Below the pieces are notes generated by a model, which did no database searches, was not told where the DNA came from, and saw nothing but the letters and a program-made list of their open reading frames with translations. This document shows, in pieces, positions 57,789 to 64,000 of a stretch of DNA of 64,000 bases. The position numbers and the translations under genes were made by a program. This DNA is from Amycolatopsis mongoliensis. GTDB lineage: Bacteria > Actinomycetota > Actinomycetes > Mycobacteriales > Pseudonocardiaceae. Within the stretch, counting starts at the first letter, position 1. Each line of letters begins with the position of its first letter. Location of the stretch: positions 5,332,001-5,396,000 of the forward strand of contig NZ_CP127295.1 of assembly GCF_030285665.1 (NCBI RefSeq). Direction: 5' to 3'.

Positions 57789-58637
57789 TCACGAAGTGGA
57801 CACCAGCACCGTGTCCGCCAGCACCGGCGCGTCGTCGCGCTCCACCGCCGTCGTCGTGACCAGCAGCCGGCCGTCCTCGCGCCACACCCGGATCCGCAGC
57901 GTCTCGCCCGGGAACACCACCCCGGCGAACTTGGTCGCGAACGACGCCACCCGCGCGGGATCGCCGTCCAGGAACTCGTTCACCAGCACGCGCGCCACGA
58001 TCCCGTACGTGCACAGCCCGTGCAGGATCGGCTTCGGGAACCCGGCCGCCGCGGCGAACGCCGGGTCGGCGTGCAGCGGGTTCCGGTCGCCGCACAACCG
58101 GTACAGCAGCGCCTGCTGCGGCAGCGTCGGCGTCTCCAGCACGACGTCCGGCTCGCGGGCCGGCCACTCGATCCGGTCCGACGGACCCCGCGAGCCGCCG
58201 AAACCGCCCTCGCCGCGGGCGAAGATGCTCGACCGGGCCGTCCACAGTGGATCGCCGGCCGACGAGGTCACCGCGACCTCCTGGACGACCACCGCGGCCT
58301 TGCCCTTGTCGAAGACGTCCGCGATCCGCGACTTCGCCACCGCCTTGCCCTCGACCGGGATCGGCCGGTGCAGCGTGATCTCCTGCTTGCCGTGCAGCAC
58401 CTTCGCCAGGTCGATCTCCACCCCGGGGAACGACACCGCCGGCGGGTCGAACACGCGCAGGTTCGCCGCGACCGTCGCGAACGTCGGCAGCACCACCAGG
58501 TCCCGCTCGTAGGTGTAGCGCAGCTCGTCCGGGCCCGCGCCGAGCGCCAGGTGGTAGAGCAGCACGTCCGACGACGTCCAGGCGAAGCTCACCTCGCCGA
58601 TCTCGGCGCCGACGGCGACCGCGGGATCGATGGGCAC
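57789..58637 (-). CDS. chsH3: Double hot-dog enoyl-CoA hydratase ChsH3-like
   Basis: 282 aa from GTG 58637, after AGGAGG. MFE-2/MaoC type: an N-terminal half (FAWTSSDVLLYHLALGAGPDELRYTYERDLVVLPTFATV) and a C-terminal half with the hydratase-2 motif LYRLCGDRNPLHADPAFAAAAGFPKPILHGLCTYG (Asp and His of the DxNPxH pattern). It resembles mycobacterial Rv3538 (ChsH3), which hydrates an earlier steroid side-chain enoyl-CoA. Being last in the kstD-kshA-kshB operon (9 bases after kshB) supports a steroid role, but the exact step is inferred. Confidence 0.9.
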   Translation of the reverse strand: MPIDPAVAVGAEIGEVSFAWTSSDVLLYHLALGAGPDELRYTYERDLVVLPTFATVAANLRVFDPPAVSFPGVEIDLAKVLHGKQEITLHRPIPVEGKAVAKSRIADVFDKGKAAVVVQEVAVTSSAGDPLWTARSSIFARGEGGFGGSRGPSDRIEWPAREPDVVLETPTLPQQALLYRLCGDRNPLHADPAFAAAAGFPKPILHGLCTYGIVARVLVNEFLDGDPARVASFATKFAGVVFPGETLRIRVWREDGRLLVTTTAVERDDAPVLADTVLVSTS

Positions 58638-58646
58638 CCGAACCTC

Positions 58647-59681
58647 CTATTCGTAGCTGATCGAGACGTCGTCGGTGACCGGCAGCGACTGGCAGGCCAG
58701 CACGATGCCGTCCGCGATGTCCTCGGCGTCCAGGACCTCGTTGTGCAGCATCTTCACCTCGCCCGACACGATCCGGCACGCGCACGCACTGCATTGTCCC
58801 TCGCGGCACGAGTACGGCGCGTCCATCCCGGCGTCCAGCAGGTGGTCCAGCAGCTTCCGCCGCCGCGGCCAGGCCATGGACCGCGTCGACCCGTCGAGCG
58901 AAACCGTCAGCGACGCCGGCGCCTCGTCCGAGGCCGGCTCCTCCTCGACGACGGCGGCCTCTTCGAACGGGTTCCCCGTCAGCGACGTGAACTTCTCGAC
59001 GTGCACCCGGTCCCGCGGCACCCCGAGCTGCCCGAGCGCCTCGCGCGCGGCCGCCATGAACGGCGCCGGACCACAGAGAAAGGCCTCGTATTCCGTGTAC
59101 ACGGAAGCCAGCCCGCGCAGCTGCGAGACGTCGGGGAGACCCTGCACGCTCTCCAGCCAGTGGATGACGACCAGGCGGTCTCCGTAGCGCTTCGCCAGCG
59201 AAGCCAGCTCGCCCGCGAAGATCACCGAACGCTCGTCGCGGTTCGCGTACACCAGCACGACGCGCCCGGAACCCTGGTCCAGCGCCGTCTTGAGGATCGC
59301 CATCACCGGCGTGATGCCGCTGCCGCCGGCGAACAACAGGAAGTCTTCGTCCACCGACGCCGGGCAGAACACGCCCGCCGGCGCGAGCACGTCGAGCGCC
59401 ATCCCGGGCTTGAGCGCATCGCAGACCCAGCTCGAGCCGTACCCGCCGTCGGTCCGCTTGACCGTCACCTGCACGCGGTTCTCGTGCGGCGCGCTGGACA
59501 GCGAGTAGCACCGCGCCACCGAACCGGTCTGCTCACTGGGGATCCGCAGGGTCAGGAACTGCCCGGCCGAGTACTCGAAGGCGGCCGCGTGCTCGGCCGG
59601 GACCTCGAAGACCACCGACCGCGCGTCGGGCGTCTCGACGACGACGTCGGCCACCGTCAGCGTGTAGACCCGCTCAGCCAT
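58647..59681 (-). CDS. kshB: 3-Ketosteroid 9-alpha-hydroxylase reductase KshB
   Basis: 344 aa from ATG 59681, overlapping the 85-aa gene by 8 bases. Ferredoxin-NAD(P) reductase fold: FAD site ARCYSLSSAPHE, NAD site LLFAGGSGITPVMAIL, CGPAPFMAAARE, then a C-terminal plant-type 2Fe-2S domain with CREGQCSACACRI and a final Cys in LACQSLP. This is the layout of KshB, which passes electrons from NADH to the Rieske oxygenase KshA for 9-alpha-hydroxylation of steroid ring B. Its place in the same operon as kshA and kstD makes the assignment strong. Confidence 0.95.
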   Translation of the reverse strand: MAERVYTLTVADVVVETPDARSVVFEVPAEHAAAFEYSAGQFLTLRIPSEQTGSVARCYSLSSAPHENRVQVTVKRTDGGYGSSWVCDALKPGMALDVLAPAGVFCPASVDEDFLLFAGGSGITPVMAILKTALDQGSGRVVLVYANRDERSVIFAGELASLAKRYGDRLVVIHWLESVQGLPDVSQLRGLASVYTEYEAFLCGPAPFMAAAREALGQLGVPRDRVHVEKFTSLTGNPFEEAAVVEEEPASDEAPASLTVSLDGSTRSMAWPRRRKLLDHLLDAGMDAPYSCREGQCSACACRIVSGEVKMLHNEVLDAEDIADGIVLACQSLPVTDDVSISYE

Positions 59682-59931
59682 CGGCCACCGCCAGCGTGCC
59701 TTCGCGCACGGCGTCGGCGATGCTGTCGGACAGTTTCGGGCAGGTGTCGAGCAGTGCCGAAGGGCCGTCGGCATCGGCGAACACCGGGCAGCTGTCGGCG
59801 GGCCGGGACGTCCACTGGATGCTCGTGTGCTGGATGCTGTTCTTCTTCACCAGCACGCACGTGCCGCAGCTGCGGCACTCGTGCGGCCGCAGCCCGCCCG
59901 CCAGGAACTCGGCCTGCTCGGCGGTGGTCAC
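59674..59931 (-). CDS. 85-aa cysteine-rich protein between kshA and kshB
   Basis: A complete small gene: GTG 59931 overlaps the kshA stop in GTGA, and its stop overlaps the kshB start by 8 bases, so its translation is tied to both. Five cysteines: CRSCGTC (19, 22, 25), then Cys48 (ADSCPVFAD) and Cys64 (LDTCPKLSD). No helix-forming membrane stretch. C-x2-C-x2-C looks like part of a 4Fe-4S ferredoxin site or a zinc knuckle, but the full ferredoxin pattern is absent. I do not recognise a named function. Co-production with KshA and KshB suggests an electron-transfer or assembly partner of the hydroxylase, or a ligand-binding accessory protein. This is inference. Confidence 0.85.
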   Translation of the reverse strand: MTTAEQAEFLAGGLRPHECRSCGTCVLVKKNSIQHTSIQWTSRPADSCPVFADADGPSALLDTCPKLSDSIADAVREGTLAVADG

Positions 59932-61064
59932 ACTTCCGCCTCGGTCTTCTGGCGGGCCAGGTTCTCCGCCACCTCCGCCGCCCACGCCTCGTTGGCCTTC
60001 GAAGTGTCCACTTCGAACTCGAAGCGCCGGGTCATGTCCTCGGTGACGTCGGCGGCGTCGACGTAGAACTGCTGGTACCAGCGGCGGAGCTGGTAGACCG
60101 GACCGTCCTCTTCGCACAGCAGCGGGTTGTCGATCTGCGTCTTGTGCTTCCAGATCTCGACGTCCTGCAGGAACCCCGCGCCGATGCCCTTGGCCAGTTT
60201 CGCCGCGATCTTGTCCGCGTGCTCGTCGGTCAGCCCGTGCTGCTTCTTGACCTTCATGCCGTACTGCAGCACGAACGACGTCGGCGTCACGGGGTAGTGG
60301 CAGTTGATGAGCACGCTCTCGATCTCGTAGCCCTGGAACGAGTTCACCAGCTTGTTGATCATGTACGACGGCCCGAAGTACGACGCCTCGGACCGCAGGA
60401 GGTTGTCCTCGCCACCGTAGTTGGACGCCATGCCCATGTCCGGGCGGCCCTTGGTGTTGAGGTACTGCGTCGCGATGTGGCCTTCGAACACGTTCTTGAA
60501 GTACGTCGGGTACGCGTAGTGGATGTAGAAGAAGTGCGCCATGTCCACGACGTTGTCGATGATCTCGCGGCAGTTCGAGCCGTCGATGAAGATCGAGTCC
60601 CACGTCCAATTGCTCCACTCGGGACTGTCCGCGGCCTCGATGTGCGGGATCGCCAGCTCGTCGGCCGGCGGGTTGCCCTCGGGGTCGTGCCACACGAGCA
60701 GCTGCCCGTTCCGCTCCAGCGCCGTCCACGACCGCGTCCGCGCGCGCAGCGGAACCCGCTTGGCGTAGGGGATCGAGACGCACTTGCCCTTGCCGTTCCA
60801 GCGCCAGTCGTGGAACGGGCACGCGACCTCGTCGCCCTTGATCGTGCCCTGGGTGAGGTCGCCGCCCATGTGCCGGCAGTAGCCGTCGAGCACGTTCAGC
60901 GCGCCGCTCGAGTCGGCGAACACCACGAGCTTCGTGCCGAACGCCGTGACCGCGTGCGGTTTCCCGTCGCGGAAGGTCTTCGCCAGGCCGAGGCAGTGCC
61001 AGCCGCGCGCGAACCGGGCCGGCGGCTCCCCGGCGTAGATGGTGCGTACGGACTCCTGCGTCAT
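59928..61064 (-). CDS. kshA: 3-Ketosteroid 9-alpha-hydroxylase oxygenase KshA
   Basis: 378 aa Rieske oxygenase. Rieske centre: LDGYCRHMGGDLTQG then EVACPFHDWRW (CxH...CxxH, about residues 62-86). Mononuclear iron site in NVVDMAHFFYIHYAYPTYF (Asp and two His). These and the length match KshA. It inserts the 9-alpha hydroxyl into androstadienedione or its CoA-bearing relatives; together with Delta-1 dehydrogenation this opens ring B. It starts with ATGA overlap on kstD and ends with GTGA overlap on the 85-aa gene. KstR control is expected through the box upstream of kstD. Confidence 0.96.
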   Translation of the reverse strand: MTQESVRTIYAGEPPARFARGWHCLGLAKTFRDGKPHAVTAFGTKLVVFADSSGALNVLDGYCRHMGGDLTQGTIKGDEVACPFHDWRWNGKGKCVSIPYAKRVPLRARTRSWTALERNGQLLVWHDPEGNPPADELAIPHIEAADSPEWSNWTWDSIFIDGSNCREIIDNVVDMAHFFYIHYAYPTYFKNVFEGHIATQYLNTKGRPDMGMASNYGGEDNLLRSEASYFGPSYMINKLVNSFQGYEIESVLINCHYPVTPTSFVLQYGMKVKKQHGLTDEHADKIAAKLAKGIGAGFLQDVEIWKHKTQIDNPLLCEEDGPVYQLRRWYQQFYVDAADVTEDMTRRFEFEVDTSKANEAWAAEVAENLARQKTEAEV

Positions 61065-62728
61065 CGCTCGCCTCCCGTGGTCCCCTGATCTTCGTGCGCC
61101 AGCCGCGTGGCCGCAAGGTAGCCGAACACCATGGCCGGGCCGATGGTCGCGCCCGGCCCGGCGTACGTCCGGCCCATCACGGCCGCGCTGACGTTGCCCG
61201 CGGCGTAGAGCCCGGGCACCACCGAGCCGTCTTCACGCAGGACCTGCGCGTGCTCGTCGGTGCGCAGGCCGCCCTTGGTCCCCAGGTCGCCCGGGACGAT
61301 CTTCACCGCGTAGTACGGCGCTTTGTCCAGGGGGCCGAGGCTGGGGTTGGGCTTGTTCCGCGGGTCGCCGTAGTAGTGGTCGTACTTGCTGACCCCGCGG
61401 CGGAAGTCCTCGTCGACCCCTTTGTGCGCGAAGCCGTTGAAGCGCGTCACGGTGGCTTCCAAGGCGTCGGGCGGCACGGCCATCTTCGCGGCCAGCCCGG
61501 CCAGCGAGCCCGACTTCACCGCGATCCCGGCCTTGAACCAGCGGCCGGGCAGCGGCTGGCGCGGCCCGATGCCGGTGAACATGTAGCGGTCCTTGTAGCG
61601 CTGGTCGAACACCAGCCAGGTCGGGATGTGCCGGCCCGGCCCGTCCCCGGAGCCGTACATCGCGTGCACGGCCTCGACGTAGGGCGCCGACTCGTTGACG
61701 AACCGCTCGCCGCGGGCGTCGACCATGATGCAGCGCGGCCGCGACCGCTCGGCCAGCGCGAACCACGGCCCGCCGGTGAGCGGCAGCGTCGGCCCCCACC
61801 AGGCGTCGTCCATCAGGTCGAGGGCCGCGCCCAGCTTGAGCCCGGCGGTGATGCCGTCGCCGGTGTTGGCGGCCGCGCCGACGGTCCAGTCGGTGCCGAT
61901 CGGCGCGCGCTGGTACTTCTCGCGCATCTCCAGGTTCTGCTCGAACCCGCCGCTGGCGAGGATCACGCCGCGCCGGGCCTCGACGACCGAGCCGTCTTCG
62001 AGGACGACGCCGGTGACGCGGTCGCCGTCCGTCTTCAGATCGGCCAGCGCGGTGTTCAGCCGGACGTCGACGCCGGCCCTGGCCAGGCCCACCCGCAGCC
62101 CGGCCGCAAGCGCTTGCCCCATGGCCAGCAGCCGCTGCCCGCGCAGCCGTCCGACCAGCCACTGGACGCCCAGCGAGAGCAGCCGGACGACGCCGCGCGG
62201 GTGCCTCGCGAGGAGGCTCAGCCAGCGGTAGTCGGCCTGGGTGATGGGCACGCCGAGCGGGGGAGCGCTGTACGGCGGTTCGAGGTGGGCCAGCTCGGCG
62301 CCGAGCAGCTTGCCGTCGAAGGCGACGGGCTCGACCGACCGGCCGCCGGACCGCCCGCCGGGGGCTTCGGGGTGGTAGTCGCTGTAGCCGCGGACCCAGC
62401 GGAACTTCAGCGGCGTGTGGTCGCACACGAACTTCAGCACCTCGGGTCCGTGCGCGAGGAACGTGTCGCGCCGGACGGCCGGGACGACGTCGCCGACGAT
62501 CGAGGCCAGGTACTCGCGCGCCCGCTCGGGCGGCTCGTCGATCCCGGCGGCGCGCAGTGCGTGGTTGCCCGGCAGCCAGACCCCGCCGCCGGAGCGGGCG
62601 GTCGAACCGCCGAAGCAGGGGGCCTTTTCCAGGAGGACCACGCTCAGGCCGTGGTGGGCCGCGGCCAGCGCGGCGGTCATCCCGGCAGCACCGCTGCCGA
62701 CCACGACGACGTCGAACTGCTCCCTCAT
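61061..62728 (-). CDS. kstD: 3-Ketosteroid Delta-1-dehydrogenase
   Basis: 555 aa flavoprotein. N-terminal dinucleotide site VVVVGSGAAGMTAALAAAHHG, and GGSTARSGGGVWLPGN. Active-site segments of KstD are present: the tyrosine in RGYSDYHPEAPGGR, a tyrosine in DRYMFTG, and APYYAVKIVPGDLGTKGGLRTDE with the Tyr-Gly pair; end GLYAAGNVSAAVMGRTYAGPGATIGPAMVFGY. It removes the 1,2-hydrogens of 3-keto-4-ene steroids, transferring electrons from FAD to a quinone-type acceptor. First gene of the operon; the KstR box is 12 bases upstream of its ATG. It overlaps kshA by ATGA. Confidence 0.95.
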   Translation of the reverse strand: MREQFDVVVVGSGAAGMTAALAAAHHGLSVVLLEKAPCFGGSTARSGGGVWLPGNHALRAAGIDEPPERAREYLASIVGDVVPAVRRDTFLAHGPEVLKFVCDHTPLKFRWVRGYSDYHPEAPGGRSGGRSVEPVAFDGKLLGAELAHLEPPYSAPPLGVPITQADYRWLSLLARHPRGVVRLLSLGVQWLVGRLRGQRLLAMGQALAAGLRVGLARAGVDVRLNTALADLKTDGDRVTGVVLEDGSVVEARRGVILASGGFEQNLEMREKYQRAPIGTDWTVGAAANTGDGITAGLKLGAALDLMDDAWWGPTLPLTGGPWFALAERSRPRCIMVDARGERFVNESAPYVEAVHAMYGSGDGPGRHIPTWLVFDQRYKDRYMFTGIGPRQPLPGRWFKAGIAVKSGSLAGLAAKMAVPPDALEATVTRFNGFAHKGVDEDFRRGVSKYDHYYGDPRNKPNPSLGPLDKAPYYAVKIVPGDLGTKGGLRTDEHAQVLREDGSVVPGLYAAGNVSAAVMGRTYAGPGATIGPAMVFGYLAATRLAHEDQGTTGGER

Positions 62729-62739
62729 GCCACCTCACT

Positions 62740-62753
62740 TGTAACGTGTTCCA
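62740..62753 (-). promoter_or_regulatory. KstR box upstream of kstD operon
   Basis: TGTAACGTGTTCCA matches TnnAACnnGTTnnA perfectly, 12 bases before the kstD ATG, in the divergent region to the next flavoprotein gene. Confidence 0.88.
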
Positions 62754-62797
62754 CAAGACGAGTATCCAGTTGAGAGTCGCTTTCGGCCACCATAGAC

Positions 62798-62811
62798 GAG
62801 AACGTGTTTCA
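62798..62811 (+). promoter_or_regulatory. KstR-type box upstream of flavin dehydrogenase (one mismatch)
   Basis: GAGAACGTGTTTCA fits TnnAACnnGTTnnA except for the first base. It is 18 bases before the ATG at 62829. Confidence 0.7.
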
Positions 62812-62815
62812 GTTC

Positions 62816-62821
62816 TAGGGT
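62816..62821 (+). promoter_or_regulatory. -10 box of possible leaderless promoter
   Basis: TAGGGT, 7 bases before the ATG at 62829, directly after the KstR-type box. A bound repressor would cover it. Confidence 0.4.
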
Positions 62822-62828
62822 GACGACC

Positions 62829-64000
62829 ATGGACGAACTCGTCGCGGACGTGGTGATCGTGGGGTTCGGGGCGGCCGGCGCCTGCGCCGCCCTGGAGGCG
62901 GCCGACGCGGGCGCCGACGTCGTCATCGTCGAGCGCTTCGCCGGTGGTGGCGCCAGCGCGGTCAGCGGTGGCGTGGTCTACGCGGGCGGCGGCACTGCCC
63001 AGCAGCTCGACGCGGGTGTCGACGACTCCGTCGACGCGATGTACGCCTACCTGCGGCTCGAAGCGGGGGACGTCGTCTCCGAGGAGACCTTGCGGCGCTT
63101 CTGCGAGGGCAGCCGCGAGATGATCACCTGGCTGGAGGGCAACGGCGTGCCGTTCGAAGGCAGCCTCTGCCCGTACAAGACGTCGTACCCGAGTGATGAC
63201 CACTACCTGTACTACTCCGGCAGTGAGGCCGCGGGCGGGTTCCGCGACGCGGCGAAGCCCGCCCCGCGCGGCCACCGCGTGAAGGGGGCCGGGACCTCCG
63301 GAAAGATGCTGATGGCGCGCCTCAAGGAGGCGGTGCGCAAGCGCGGGGTCCGGGTGCTGACCCAGACCCACGCGCGGACCCTGGTCCGGGACGGCGACGG
63401 GCGGATCACCGGGCTGGTGGCCGATTCGCTGAGCGACGCGCCCGCGCTCGTGCGGGCCCGGCACCAGCGCTTCGCGCAGTACGCGGCGAAGCCCGGGATC
63501 TACGTGCCTTCGCTGCGCAAGTCGCTCCACCGCCGGGTCGAGCGCTTCGAGCGCGCCCACGGCCGTGAGCTGCGGATCACCGCCCGGCGCGGGGTCGTGC
63601 TCGCCGCGGGCGGGTTCATCGCCAACCGCGAGATGGTGCGCGAGCACGCGCCGGCCTACCGCGGCGGGCTCCCGCTCGGCACGTCCGCCGACAACGGCTC
63701 GGGCATCCGGCTCGGCGTCGAGGCCGGAGCCGCGACCGGTGAGCTGGGCCGGATCTCGGCGTGGCGGTTCATCACGCCGCCGAGCGCGTTCCTCGGCGGG
63801 ATCATCGTCGACGAAGGCGGGCAGCGGGTCATCGACGAGTCCCGGTACGGCGCCGCGGTCGGCGAGAAGCTCATCGAGGACCACGGGAGCAAGGGCTGGC
63901 TGCTCGTCGACGCGCCGATCGTGGCGGAGGCGCGGCGGGACACCAAGGCGCAAAGCCAGTGGTTCCAGGGGCTTCAGCTGCGCTACCTGCTGCGCCGCGG
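62829..64000 (+). CDS. FAD-dependent ketosteroid dehydrogenase-like protein (3' end off window)
   Basis: At least 390 codons, cut by the right edge. Start ATG 62829; an in-frame GTG three codons earlier is possible. FAD site VADVVIVGFGAAGACAALEAADAGADVVIVERF, then GGGASAVSGGVVYAGGGT and the GVVLAAGGFIANREMVREH second flavin contact. It belongs to the fumarate reductase/KstD superfamily. The stretch SYPSDDHYLYYSGSEAAGGF resembles mycobacterial Rv0785-like proteins more than true KstD. The substrate is probably a steroid or similar ketone, since a KstR-type box is in its promoter, but this is inference. It is divergent from kstD, 100 bases apart. Confidence 0.9.
   Translation, partial: MDELVADVVIVGFGAAGACAALEAADAGADVVIVERFAGGGASAVSGGVVYAGGGTAQQLDAGVDDSVDAMYAYLRLEAGDVVSEETLRRFCEGSREMITWLEGNGVPFEGSLCPYKTSYPSDDHYLYYSGSEAAGGFRDAAKPAPRGHRVKGAGTSGKMLMARLKEAVRKRGVRVLTQTHARTLVRDGDGRITGLVADSLSDAPALVRARHQRFAQYAAKPGIYVPSLRKSLHRRVERFERAHGRELRITARRGVVLAAGGFIANREMVREHAPAYRGGLPLGTSADNGSGIRLGVEAGAATGELGRISAWRFITPPSAFLGGIIVDEGGQRVIDESRYGAAVGEKLIEDHGSKGWLLVDAPIVAEARRDTKAQSQWFQGLQLRYLLRR

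Overview
The window is high-GC DNA with actinomycete gene organisation: short operons with ATGA/GTGA stop-start overlaps, many GTG and some TTG starts, and F420- and mycothiol-type enzymes. A conservon, an XRE/DUF397 pair, a DasR-type chitinase promoter and a KstR-controlled steroid catabolism locus together point to a filamentous member of the Pseudonocardiales, most likely Amycolatopsis or a close relative. That placement is inference from gene content. I see no rRNA, tRNA, CRISPR array, insertion sequence or prophage.

Layout. 1-9 kb: an unusual aromatic amino acid lyase-like gene cut by the left edge, a truncated haemoglobin divergent from an HxlR regulator, an ArsR regulator, a secreted GH18 chitinase with two DasR-type operators, a DUF2461 protein, pyruvate kinase, acyl-CoA thioesterase II and an XRE/DUF397 pair. 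9-24 kb: a large ATP-binding LuxR regulator, succinate-semialdehyde dehydrogenase, a proline-rich membrane protein, a TetR/acyl-CoA dehydrogenase/CaiB-BaiF group, a GNAT enzyme, a crotonase, small membrane proteins, a lytic transglycosylase, and an MFS exporter divergent from its TetR regulator across three operator-like palindromes. 24-38 kb: acetate symporter with its DUF485 partner, a four-gene conservon (cvnABCD), an ArsR-SRPBCC-DUF899 operon and the fused isobutyryl-CoA mutase icmF.

38-64 kb is dominated by steroid degradation. A KstR-like TetR regulator sits beside a fused acyl-CoA dehydrogenase (fadE34-like). Further on are the side-chain operon chsE1-chsE2-chsH2-chsH1-ltp2 and an opposite-strand operon kstD-kshA-(85-aa cysteine protein)-kshB-chsH3 for ring opening, then a second flavin dehydrogenase cut by the right edge. 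Three perfect copies of the KstR consensus TnnAACnnGTTnnA and two one-mismatch copies lie exactly in the promoters of these units, so I read the region as one regulon. Interspersed are a SNF2/SWIM gene pair, a lipC-like esterase divergent from a wax ester synthase/DGAT, a Ddn-like F420 enzyme, an alpha/beta hydrolase and a stand-alone riboflavin kinase domain.

The most novel points are the 85-aa five-cysteine protein translationally locked between kshA and kshB, the lyase-like protein whose MIO-forming Ala-Ser-Gly is replaced by a shorter Thr-Gly, a duplicated C-terminal module in CvnA, and several families of palindromic or tandem intergenic repeats that recur mostly between convergent genes.
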